A stretch of 6,731 nt of DNA from Candidatus Nitrosopolaris nunavutensis (lineage in GTDB: Archaea; Thermoproteota; Nitrososphaeria; Nitrososphaerales; Nitrososphaeraceae): NCBI GenBank assembly GCA_002501855.1, contig DAOM01000092.1:1-6731 (forward strand), read 5' to 3'. A program made the position numbers and the translations under genes. This document shows, piece after piece, positions 1-5,048 of this stretch (positions are counted from its first letter, which is position 1; each line of letters starts with the position of its first letter). Below the pieces are notes generated by a model. The model made no database searches and was not told the origin of the DNA. It was given only the letters and a program-made list of their open reading frames with translations.

Positions 1-432
1 TGCAAGTGATGCTGTTACTACTAATGAATCTCCTTCTTCATCCTCCATCCTATCATCCTTTTTTGCTAATATTGGAATAAAACCAAACCTTGTATTCTCA
101 AAGACTTCCAATGCTCTTTTCAAGGGAGAATCCATTTCTAAAGGCATTACAAAGCCATCCATTATTTGTGATGCACTTGTCCGGAACCAGTCCGGATAGC
201 CAGAGTCTAAAATGCTGGAAATAATATGTTTACTACTAATTCTACCTATGGGTCTCCCTCTTTGTACTTTATCGTCGTCGATTACTATTACTCCATCCAC
301 ATAGATTTGAGGCCCTATTGCAAGAAATGTTGCTATTTGAAGCAATCTTGTATTTGGTTCAACAAACAAAAATGGCCGTCTTAAGATGTGAGGAGCTGCA
401 TCTTTTATTTGAATATCTAATAAGTGGTTCAT
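1..432 (-). CDS. CBS-domain pair protein, C-terminally cut by the window edge
   Basis: An open frame on the minus strand runs from ATG at 432-430 to the window edge: 144 codons, no stop. Two CBS motifs are visible. The first (about residues 6-75) includes RLLQIATFLAIGPQIYVDG and a PIGRISSKHII strand-helix. The second (about 83-144) begins SASQIMDGF and contains MDSPLKRALEVFENTRFGFI. CBS pairs bind adenosyl ligands (AMP, ATP, SAM) and usually regulate a partner protein or an attached domain; which one cannot be told here because the C-terminus is missing. The wording of this domain resembles stand-alone CBS proteins of thaumarchaea (from memory). The start is supported by GGAG at 439-442, six bases upstream, and by loss of family-like sequence further upstream. 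It is probably a host gene rather than part of the mobile module to the right. Confidence 0.85.
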   Translation of the reverse strand, partial: MNHLLDIQIKDAAPHILRRPFLFVEPNTRLLQIATFLAIGPQIYVDGVIVIDDDKVQRGRPIGRISSKHIISSILDSGYPDWFRTSASQIMDGFVMPLEMDSPLKRALEVFENTRFGFIPILAKKDDRMEDEEGDSLVVTASLA

Positions 433-438
433 ACAAAT

Positions 439-442
439 CTCC
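439..442 (-). promoter_or_regulatory. Shine-Dalgarno GGAG of the CBS gene
   Basis: On the minus strand GGAG lies six bases before the ATG at 432-430. This is a good match to the archaeal anti-SD and fixes the start of the CBS protein. It implies a leadered transcript, unlike the apparently leaderless genes around 2178-2303. Confidence 0.6.
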
Positions 443-455
443 AAATCATTATTGT

Positions 456-507
456 TACTACCGCCCCATTTTAATCATTAATTGTTTTTTTACTAATACT
501 ACCGCCC
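456..507 (-). repeat. Two 11-bp direct repeats in the CBS gene promoter region
   Basis: The plus-strand word TACTACCGCCC occurs at 456-466 and again at 497-507, 41 bp apart start to start, close to four helical turns. On the minus strand this reads GGGCGGTAGTA upstream of the CBS start. The AT-rich stretch between the copies contains GATTAAAAT (minus strand, about 468-476), which could serve as a TATA box, so the repeats would flank the core promoter. A regulator binding site is an inference; the repeats themselves are directly visible and stand out as GC-rich words in AT-rich DNA. Confidence 0.45.
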
Positions 508-598
508 TTCGTTTGCTTATGGTCTCCGCAAAATACCCGAAAACCAAGACTGACCAAATTGATCATAGAGTGTTTTAGGTTCTATTAGCAGTTTATCA

Positions 599-847
599 CC
601 TACCCAGTTCCTCACGGCATCGAAATCCATGAAGGACTTCCTCTTACGATTAGAGGCGAGAAGCTTCGCAGGCAGGTATGGTTTCGCATTCGACACAAGA
701 TATGACAGTTTCATGGCCGGAAGCGCTGCAAAGTATATCGAGAAGAGGCTAGAGACGACAGGCATGCAGATAATCAATCCTCATACATCCCTGATAGTCA
801 GGAGAGGGTTTTCAGAAGTGAAGTGTTCTGGGGACATGGCTCGGTAA
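599..847 (+). pseudogene. Flavodoxin-like protein remnant (C-terminal half)
   Basis: The plus-strand frame open from 569 to the TAA at 845-847 reads PTQFLTASKSMKDFLLRLE from 599, then a stretch with FDTRYDSFMAGSAAKYIEKRL and GMQIINPHTS. This resembles the second half of flavodoxin-fold proteins, where a SPT-type loop is followed by a helix, a central strand and a helix. The N-terminal half, with the phosphate-binding loop for FMN, is absent: an in-frame TAG lies at 566-568 and nothing flavodoxin-like is seen upstream. After the HTS motif the frame gives an unconvincing tail, suggesting a further frameshift near 795-810. A standalone 72-aa ORF could start at ATG 629 but would lack most of the fold. 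I read it as a decayed gene; the family call comes from pattern memory, not a search. Confidence 0.55.
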
Positions 848-1011
848 CCAGCTCATGACAATTCAAATGTCTTGAGCTTCGTTCTGGCCATTATCTAGCG
901 ACTAGAGAGCATAGCGCATTACAAATGAAGTCATTGTAGAAAATAATTATTAGCTAATGTGTTAACGAAACAAAACATTTCTTAGTTCTTGTAACTGCCA
1001 GACAAATTGTT
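848..1011. other. Convergent intergenic region, nothing recognised
   Basis: This AT-rich spacer lies between the 3' end of the flavodoxin-like remnant and the 3' end of the minus-strand beta-domain gene. No RNA gene, repeat or convincing hairpin is visible. A T-rich run on the minus strand near 970-985 (AAATGTTTTGTTTCG) could end transcription of the gene that stops at 1012, as archaeal termination often needs only T-tracts, but this is weak. Confidence 0.4.
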
Positions 1012-1467
1012 TCATGTGGTTGTTGTCGGTTTTGTTCTTGCGCCTCTTCGTCTATCCAATATAGCTACTATAAGCCCTGTTATCAGAACAATGATTCCAA
1101 AAATAATTAGGATTCCTCCTACTACTATGCCACTAAATAAATTTACATTAAATTGGTTGTTTTGACCTACGAAAGGAAGATTACCAAACAATATACCAAC
1201 GCTAACAGGGTTATTTCGTAGATTATTGATAGTGAGGATGTATTTTCCTACAACGTCTGTTTTCAATCTAGTCAAGAATTGATTTGAGAATTCATTAGCC
1301 GATATTATCTGTCCATTGGGGTCTCGGACTGTTTCTCTTAGGGAAGGATTTCCATTTGATTCTAAATGTATTACTAAAGATAAAGGATGATTTATATCAC
1401 TTATTTGGCGTAAGAAGTTCATAATAATTATAAAAATTGGGCGAGAATGAAGAGCAAATTGAATCAT
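1012..1467 (-). CDS. Membrane-anchored beta-domain protein with basic tail, thaumarchaeal type
   Basis: A 151-aa protein. Residues about 30-105 look like a small extracytoplasmic beta-sandwich: LRETVRDPNGQIISANEFS, GKYILTINNL, then PVSVGILFGNLPFVG. One strong hydrophobic helix (about 112-136) follows, with a positive C-terminal end DRRRGARTK and a run of Thr. Thaumarchaea encode many proteins of this kind; from memory the usual members also have an N-terminal hydrophobic segment, so the beta domain sits outside the membrane between two anchors. Here the first 28 residues (MIQFALHSRPIFIIIMNFLRQ and following) do not form such an anchor, and other upstream frames show none, so the 5' end may be truncated or rearranged. 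An alternative start is the in-frame ATG at 1422-1420, giving 136 aa. No Shine-Dalgarno sequence decides between them. Molecular function is unknown; a cell-surface or membrane stress role would be a guess. Confidence 0.7.
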   Translation of the reverse strand: MIQFALHSRPIFIIIMNFLRQISDINHPLSLVIHLESNGNPSLRETVRDPNGQIISANEFSNQFLTRLKTDVVGKYILTINNLRNNPVSVGILFGNLPFVGQNNQFNVNLFSGIVVGGILIIFGIIVLITGLIVAILDRRRGARTKPTTTT

Positions 1468-1704
1468 TCATTTTTAGTTGCATGAATGGCTCGAATTCAG
1501 ATAAAATCGTGAGCTTACCAATGAATTATTTGATATAGGACAAGATAATGATTTAATCGACGCTATGAGGTTAAAGTTGTTTTAATGTCAATTACAGTGG
1601 GACTTGACTATTAACAGCAGCAAGTGCGTTTCCTGCAAAGAGATTTATATCGAGACGATTCAATTCTATGACACATATGGTTGATTTAGATGCTCTTCAG
1701 TCTA
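1468..1704. other. Intergenic region, nothing recognised
   Basis: This 237-bp AT-rich gap separates two minus-strand genes. Short frames such as the ATG at 1471 (minus strand, 24 codons) have no recognisable content. No tRNA, repeat array or clear hairpin is visible. It should hold the promoter of the 1012-1467 gene; GATTTTATCT (minus strand, about 1499-1508) is a weak TATA-like candidate. Confidence 0.35.
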
Positions 1705-2178
1705 TCATTTGAACAGCTTTACAACTTTAATACCAGTGTTTATTGAAATAAGAAATACTCCCCAAGCTGTTAATTCTGCTAATGTGAGAGCCTGATATGG
1801 TTGAACAGATGATTGTAGCAAGGAATAATGAATATATAACTTTGTTACTATGAAGATGATTTCAGAAACTGAAAAAGTTCCAAATAATTTCTTTGTGTCT
1901 TCTTTTATGTTCTTGGAATTTTTCTTTCCTGTTAATGGATCTACATATCTTGACTTGTTATCTCTATAAAAAAGAAAAGCAAAAAGTGGAATATAAACAC
2001 AGTATCCTATTAGTAATGTAATCAGTGCATTAGAGAGATTATTACTATCAAATAGTGCATAAATCTGCGTGATAAGAGCTCCAGCAAGAAATGAAATAAC
2101 TCCAGATAGGATTAAGTTCTTATTGAAGAGTATTACCTTCCTGTACCTTTGGAAAAAATTCTGTTTTCTTATGGCCAT
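1705..2178 (-). CDS. Four-helix integral membrane protein of unknown function
   Basis: The 157-aa product starts with a basic segment (MAIRKQNFFQRYRKV) and has four hydrophobic helices at about residues 22-42, 50-70, 102-122 and 129-153. A charged loop between helices 2 and 3 contains YRDNKSRYVDPLTGKK and KEDTKKLF. Helix 3 carries SEIIFIVTKLY and helix 4 carries AELTAWGVFLISIN, polar positions that could line a contact or a pore. By the positive-inside rule the N-terminus and the central loop are probably cytoplasmic. It resembles small conserved thaumarchaeal membrane proteins I have seen described only as hypothetical; I cannot assign a substrate. ATG 2178-2176 is the likely start because a TATA-like box lies about 22 bases upstream, fitting a leaderless mRNA. 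It is divergent from the integrase gene. Confidence 0.75.
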   Translation of the reverse strand: MAIRKQNFFQRYRKVILFNKNLILSGVISFLAGALITQIYALFDSNNLSNALITLLIGYCVYIPLFAFLFYRDNKSRYVDPLTGKKNSKNIKEDTKKLFGTFSVSEIIFIVTKLYIHYSLLQSSVQPYQALTLAELTAWGVFLISINTGIKVVKLFK

Positions 2179-2181
2179 TTA

Positions 2182-2193
2182 TTTATCGATAAA
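2182..2193. promoter_or_regulatory. Perfect 12-bp palindrome next to the membrane protein start
   Basis: TTTATCGATAAA is its own reverse complement and sits between the TATA-like box and the ATG (2178) of the minus-strand membrane protein gene. A protein bound here would block initiation. AT-rich palindromes of this length also arise by chance, so the operator call is tentative. Confidence 0.25.
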
Positions 2194-2195
2194 AA

Positions 2196-2205
2196 TATCT
2201 ATAAG
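2196..2205 (-). promoter_or_regulatory. TATA-like box of the membrane protein gene
   Basis: The minus strand reads CTTATAGATA here, its centre about 22 bases before the ATG at 2178. The usual archaeal spacing puts the transcript start at or very near the ATG, i.e. a leaderless mRNA. No Shine-Dalgarno sequence precedes this ATG, which agrees. Confidence 0.45.
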
Positions 2206-2265
2206 CACATAGTTAAAATTCTTTATTTGTACTTTTCATTCTTTTGCATAGGAAGATATTATTGT

Positions 2266-2276
2266 CTTATAATATT
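2266..2276 (+). promoter_or_regulatory. TATA-like box of the integrase gene
   Basis: CTTATAATATT is centred about 32 bases upstream of ATG 2303 and would give a transcript starting near 2297, with almost no leader. A second candidate, TTATTTAA at 2292-2299, would instead place the start near ATG 2327 (residue 9 of the longest frame). No Shine-Dalgarno sequence is seen before either ATG. Confidence 0.4.
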
Positions 2277-2302
2277 CTGTCATACAAAGTATTATTTAAG
2301 TC

Positions 2303-3130
2303 ATGATGTATATACATCCACATATTATGGCTAGACGTTCAAAGAAATCGATAGCCAAAATATTAACACCTCGATTACTGCCGCCGCTAGTAGCACAACC
2401 ACCATCATCTAGAAATTACGATAATTATGATTTACTAGAACGAAAAATCACTATAGCAACTGAAGGCTTTACTACAGTCAAGTTTTGTGAACTGATACTA
2501 AGGGATAGAAATAGGCTATCTAAAGAGAATGCATTAACGATATGCGAATACATGATAGCAATGAAAAGAGAAATCAACCCAACACTCAGTTATAAAAGAA
2601 ATACCATACAGTTTTTAGCAGAGTTGTCAAAGACCGTTGGAATTGCAAAGAAGTTCATTGATATGGCAAGAGACAGTATTTTTTGCTATTTAGACAAATG
2701 TCGCAAGCTAGAAAACGAAGACCCATTACACAAGTGGATAGGTAGTTACAATACAAAACTTGTAGTATTATCTCGGTTTTTCAAGTGGCTGCATTATCCT
2801 GACATTGACGACCCAAAAAGAAGAAGTGAGTTATCAGCACTTGAGAGAAGACCTGATTGTATCATGGGTATTAGACAACTCAAAAGAAAAGAGATCAGCT
2901 GCTACAAACCTTCTGACTTGTGGTCTCAGGAAGACGATTTATTGTTTCTAAAATGGGTTACAAACAAACGTGACCGCTGCTATCATACAATGGCAAGAGA
3001 CTTATCGGCTCGTCCCCATGAGATATTGAATTTGAAAATAAAGGCTATCCTCTTTAAAGCAACTGCTGATAACAAACAATACGCAGAAGTTCTAGTTAAT
3101 GGCAAAACAGGTACAAGACATATCCGCTAA
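2303..3130 (+). CDS. Integrase N-terminal fragment (core-binding domain and start of catalytic domain)
   Basis: As an uninterrupted frame this gives 275 aa. The first 35 residues are basic and Pro-rich, then NYDNYDLLERKI opens the part typical of thaumarchaeal integrases. Residues about 50-195 are helical and should form the SAM-like core-binding domain that grips the att site. From about 205 (KPSDLWSQEDDLLFLKW) the catalytic domain begins, with Arg I at residue 237 in SARPHEIL and the conserved beta-strand Lys at 268 in GKTGTR. The last three residues (HIR) are frameshift product. Starts at 2303, 2306 and 2327 are all in frame; family N-termini are too variable to decide. Alone, this piece could bind DNA but not cleave it, lacking the His boxes and tyrosine. 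Confidence 0.75.
   Translation: MMYIHPHIMARRSKKSIAKILTPRLLPPLVAQPPSSRNYDNYDLLERKITIATEGFTTVKFCELILRDRNRLSKENALTICEYMIAMKREINPTLSYKRNTIQFLAELSKTVGIAKKFIDMARDSIFCYLDKCRKLENEDPLHKWIGSYNTKLVVLSRFFKWLHYPDIDDPKRRSELSALERRPDCIMGIRQLKRKEISCYKPSDLWSQEDDLLFLKWVTNKRDRCYHTMARDLSARPHEILNLKIKAILFKATADNKQYAEVLVNGKTGTRHIR
2305..2318. promoter_or_regulatory. Perfect 14-bp palindrome at the integrase start
   Basis: GATGTATATACATC is an exact inverted repeat overlapping the first codons of the longest integrase frame and lying just before the in-frame ATG at 2327. It could be an autoregulatory operator or a recombinase binding site next to an att core. No second copy was found in the window, so either role is inference. 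Confidence 0.3.
3119..3120 (+). other. Frameshift 1 in the integrase gene
   Basis: After GGT ACA AGA (GTR, ending at 3118) the good reading continues as TAT CCG CTA from 3121, leaving two bases (CA) where a full codon is expected. A one-base deletion here explains it. There is no homopolymer run at the site, which makes a simple sequencing stutter less likely, though not excluded. Confidence 0.7.
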
Positions 3131-3378
3131 TCCAATCGATACCTTATATAAAAGATTGGCTATCAAATCATCCTTGCAGAAACAATCCAAACTCTCCTCT
3201 TTTTGTAGCGTTAAGTAAGAACTCGATGGGAAAGCAACTTAGCGTTAAAGGTCTATATGGAATTTACAAATACTACAAAGAAGAGTTCTTTCCAAAGCTA
3301 CTTGAAGAACCAACAGTATCCAGTGACGATAAAGAAAAAATAAAGAGTCTTTTAGTCAAGCCGTTCAATCCACATACG

Positions 3379-3379
3379 G
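3379..3379 (+). other. Frameshift 2 in the integrase gene
   Basis: The second frame ends NPHT (ACG at 3376-3378) and the good reading resumes at CGC CAT AGT from 3380 as RHSALTEKS, with one base (G) left between. The family motif is HxxRH, so a codon reduced to one base by a two-base deletion is the best explanation; a one-base insertion would leave the unusual HTRH. Without the change the frame stops at TAG 3385-3387. Confidence 0.7.
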
Positions 3380-3451
3380 CGCCATAGTGCTTTAACTGAA
3401 AAAAGTATCAAGATAAAATCCAGCACGCTAAACCAACACGCTGGCTGGAGC

Positions 3452-3856
3452 ATGAACAGCAATATGGCCCAAAAATATATACACTATTTCGGAAATGAGT
3501 CTTCTGAATCACTTCTAGAGGCATATGGCATGGTGACTAAAAATAATGTTTCTATAGATACCTTAAATCCTAAGTTATGCCCTAACTGCAATGAAGGTAA
3601 TACTCAAGATGCTAAATTCTGTGCTACATGTAGAATGGTCCTGACCTACGATGCCTATACTGAGACTCTGGAGAACCAAAAACAGAAAGAAGACAAACTA
3701 GCAACCATGGAAGAACAATTTAATTCAATGCAATCACAAATGCAGACGTTAATATCATCACTGGCTACTATGGATCAATCAAATAAAAATGCGTTTGCGA
3801 GACAACTATTTGATAAAGGTGTATATAAAAAAGATGAGCTTACGGATAAGTTATAG
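3452..3856 (+). CDS. Integrase C-terminal fragment with catalytic Tyr, zinc ribbon and coiled coil
   Basis: An intact 134-codon stretch forms the end of the integrase. Residue 9 (QKYIHYF) is the nucleophilic tyrosine. It is followed by GNESSESLLEAYG, a signature I associate with thaumarchaeal integrases. Residues 43-60 hold a zinc ribbon, CPNC...FCATC, with spacing CxxC-x11-CxxC, then MVLTYDAY. Residues about 66-110 are rich in Gln, Glu, Lys and Met and should form a coiled coil for oligomerisation. The ATG at 3452 is internal (AGWSMNSNM) and probably not a natural start, as the preceding codons continue the family sequence and no Shine-Dalgarno precedes it. If translated alone it could act as a zinc-binding competitor, but I see no evidence for that. 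Confidence 0.7.
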   Translation: MNSNMAQKYIHYFGNESSESLLEAYGMVTKNNVSIDTLNPKLCPNCNEGNTQDAKFCATCRMVLTYDAYTETLENQKQKEDKLATMEEQFNSMQSQMQTLISSLATMDQSNKNAFARQLFDKGVYKKDELTDKL

Positions 3857-3878
3857 ATATGATTTGGAACCAAAGATG

Positions 3879-3883
3879 TTTTT
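3879..3883 (+). terminator. Possible T-tract terminator after the integrase gene
   Basis: About 20 bases after the integrase stop, the short inverted repeat TTTGGAACCAAA (3863-3874) is followed by a five-T run. The loop is only two bases, so the hairpin is poor, but T-runs alone can terminate archaeal transcription. Confidence 0.25.
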
Positions 3884-3925
3884 GCAAATCCTATATAATT
3901 TCAATCAGTAATATACAAATATTGA

Positions 3926-3961
3926 TATAAAACCCACGTTATTACCTACGTTTTACATAAA
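3926..3961 (+). promoter_or_regulatory. Candidate promoter of the zinc-ribbon to MCM gene cluster
   Basis: Two TATA-like words lie in the 146-bp gap before the 4003 gene: TATAAAA at 3926-3932 and TTTACATAAA at 3952-3961. They predict transcript starts near 3956 or 3983, leaving a leader of about 47 or 20 bases. No Shine-Dalgarno sequence precedes ATG 4003. The tight gene packing downstream suggests this is the main promoter of the cluster. Confidence 0.4.
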
Positions 3962-4002
3962 GTTAAAAGGCTAGCTATTCGTAGCATACTACAGACAGAC
4001 AC

Positions 4003-4230
4003 ATGTCTTCAAAAAATAAAAAAAAGGATCAGACACCCCTTCGATGTAAGAGGTGTTCGCATACTTGGCAATATAGCGGAACCTATCCTTACGTAGCAAC
4101 CTGCCCACATTGCAGAACCACGGTTTCTATTCAAAAACACAGAGTCAGTCAGACCGGTCAGTCTTTGGAACGGCCCGGCCAGTCTGGTGACCTCACAACC
4201 ATCACGGATAGTATCCCCAACTATGAATAG
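4003..4230 (+). CDS. Small zinc-ribbon protein
   Basis: The 75-aa protein has a Lys-rich N-terminus (MSSKNKKKDQ), then a compact zinc ribbon: CKRCSHTWQYSG (Cys15, Cys18) and TCPHCRTTV (Cys34, Cys37), with aromatic residues between as in rubredoxin-like knuckles. The tail (about 46-75) is polar, probably disordered, and contains a doubled TGQS/PGQS motif. Very similar ribbons with a PYVATCPHCRTTV-type core are common among small thaumarchaeal proteins, many near mobile elements (recognition from memory). Such ribbons bind nucleic acids or proteins, so a transcriptional or replication accessory role is plausible but unproven. It is the first gene of the cluster, and its stop codon lies inside the start of the next gene (ATGAATAG, 4223-4230). 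Confidence 0.8.
   Translation: MSSKNKKKDQTPLRCKRCSHTWQYSGTYPYVATCPHCRTTVSIQKHRVSQTGQSLERPGQSGDLTTITDSIPNYE
4154..4186 (+). repeat. Short imperfect direct repeat inside the zinc-ribbon gene
   Basis: CCGGTCAGTCT is followed after about ten bases by CCGGCCAGTCT. It encodes the TGQS and PGQS copies in the protein's polar tail, so a small internal duplication best explains it. GACCGGTC at its left edge is also palindromic. No regulatory role is implied. Confidence 0.35.
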
Positions 4231-4504
4231 TTGCAGCCCTATATTTGGATCAAGTGTATTTAAAGTTTCAAAATTCTCTACGGATACTGTTACGGAATGT
4301 CTTACGAGCGATTGCAAAGATTGCAGCGGTTCGTACAGTAGTGAAATCCTAAGGCATCGTTTTGTTTGCACATGTAACTGTCACAACCAGGCCTATAACA
4401 ATGACCGTGACAGGAAGAAGAAAACTCACGCACATCGAAGCAACCTAAGAATGCACCGTGTCAAAGATCAAGAAAACAAAGGTGAATATCCTAATCATGG
4501 TTGA
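4223..4504 (+). CDS. Small Cys/His-rich protein, probable zinc binder
   Basis: The 93-aa product starts at ATG 4223, overlapping the upstream stop by eight bases; a longer frame could start at GTG 4187, but the overlap spacing favours the ATG. Its key feature is a cluster of metal ligands: Cys26, Cys31, Cys34 (ECLTSDCKDC), then HRFVCTCNCHN with His45, Cys49, Cys51, Cys53 and His54. This would suit one or two structural zinc ions. An HR..CxCxCH ending is a pattern I recall from small thaumarchaeal proteins of unknown role. The C-terminal third is strongly basic (DRDRKKKTHAHRSNLRMHR), suggesting nucleic-acid contact. The end overlaps the next ATG by eight bases, so translation is probably coupled. 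That both ends are locked to neighbours in the same manner is the main evidence that this is a real gene. Confidence 0.6.
   Translation: MNSCSPIFGSSVFKVSKFSTDTVTECLTSDCKDCSGSYSSEILRHRFVCTCNCHNQAYNNDRDRKKKTHAHRSNLRMHRVKDQENKGEYPNHG
4480..4485 (+). promoter_or_regulatory. Shine-Dalgarno AGGTGA of the 183-aa gene
   Basis: AGGTGA lies 11 bases before ATG 4497 and is the best ribosome-binding match in the cluster. It supports ATG 4497 over the upstream in-frame GTG at 4458, which has no such site. Confidence 0.45.
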
Positions 4505-5048
4505 AGATGAAAGTAATAACATTCTGCAGCGTATAGCGCTTTCAAGTTCAAATTCAAACAGAACGCAACTAGGGACAGAACGGCTGGACTGTGCTAAGAA
4601 GCCGGAAACTAAATACTCAAACAAACGGTGGAGTCCACTATCTGCGTCTTATGACAATTACGTGACATCTGCAGCAGCACCCGAGAAAGCAGCAATCACA
4701 CCCTGGACTACTGCGAAAATGATAGACGAGCTGATTTTGGAACTTGCTCGGGTAAATATCTACGTCAAAAATCAAGAAGACGGATTCGTTCGTATCATCC
4801 CTAAGTATTATTCGCAAGCGCAAGAACTCATGTATAGGATCCCACTCTACAAACCGGACCCACCTTACTTTGAGATGGACCTGAAGGATCTCTCCTGCCA
4901 ATTAAAAAATCAATTAGCCAATATCAAGAAATCGGATCGCACGATGTTTGAGTATGTTAGAAAGATGGCAATCACGCACATTTTTGAGAACATTCAGTTT
5001 GCGTATACTCACATATCCGTATGCATCATCTCAGGATCCGATTTGTAG
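4497..5048 (+). CDS. 183-aa protein of unknown function in the MCM gene cluster
   Basis: I do not recognise this protein. With the ATG 4497 start it has about 60 polar, low-complexity residues rich in Ser, Asn and Lys, then a mainly helical body. Visible elements are TPWTTAKMIDELILELARV (about 68-86), a short strand-like VRIIPKYYSQAQELMYRI (about 98-115), a Pro-rich turn YKPDPPYFEMD, and amphipathic helices DLSCQLKNQLANIKK and RTMFEYVRKMAITHIFENI to the end. There is no signal peptide or membrane segment. An in-frame GTG at 4458 would add 13 residues but would overlap the upstream gene far more. It ends 15 bases before the helicase gene, in the same frame, separated by a TAG. Position suggests a partner of the helicase, such as a loader or DNA-binding adaptor; this is inference from context only. 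Confidence 0.7.
   Translation: MVEDESNNILQRIALSSSNSNRTQLGTERLDCAKKPETKYSNKRWSPLSASYDNYVTSAAAPEKAAITPWTTAKMIDELILELARVNIYVKNQEDGFVRIIPKYYSQAQELMYRIPLYKPDPPYFEMDLKDLSCQLKNQLANIKKSDRTMFEYVRKMAITHIFENIQFAYTHISVCIISGSDL

Larger units (their letters stand above)
2303..3856 (+). pseudogene. Tyrosine recombinase (archaeal integrase), broken by two frameshifts
   Basis: Three consecutive pieces align with one integrase of about 515 aa. Frame 0 (2303-3118) gives the N-terminus to the catalytic strand ending in GKTGTR. The frame then moves for 3121-3378 (YPLIQSIPYIKDWLSNHP to NPHT), and returns to frame 0 from 3380 (RHSALTEKSIKI) to the TAG at 3854-3856. The first break fits loss of one base near 3119; the second fits loss of two bases near 3379, which would restore HxxR. 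As written, TAA at 3128-3130 stops the protein after Kbeta and before the HxxR box and tyrosine, so it cannot be an active recombinase. All catalytic elements remain readable across the pieces: Arg I at 3011-3013 (ARPHE), Lys in KTGTR, His 3373-3375 with Arg 3380-3382, His 3437-3439 (QHAGW) and Tyr 3476-3478. The decay therefore looks recent, or the indels are assembly errors. The enzyme would integrate or excise the adjacent element. Confidence 0.88.

Noticed and set aside
1..20. Adapter remnant at the left end as well
   Set aside because: The first bases do not match the mosaic end in either orientation and continue the CBS coding frame without a break.
517..777. 86-codon minus-strand frame opposite the flavodoxin-like remnant
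   Set aside because: The plus strand reads as a recognisable flavodoxin-like half; the minus frame looks like its antisense.
2179..2302. tRNA gene as an integration target beside the integrase
   Set aside because: No cloverleaf-like arms or GTTCRANYC-type T-loop were seen here or elsewhere in the window.
2149..2334. 61-codon plus-strand frame across the divergent promoter region
   Set aside because: Low-complexity, Tyr/Phe/Ile-rich translation of AT-rich promoter DNA overlapping two better-supported gene starts.
3110..3390. Programmed frameshifting in the integrase
   Set aside because: Neither site has a slippery heptamer or an evident downstream structure, and two opposite shifts would be needed. 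Mutation or assembly error is simpler.
4009..4371. 120-codon open frame on the minus strand opposite the zinc-ribbon and Cys-rich genes
   Set aside because: Its translation has no family-like pattern, while the plus-strand frames have clear zinc motifs and locked overlaps. It is an antisense shadow.
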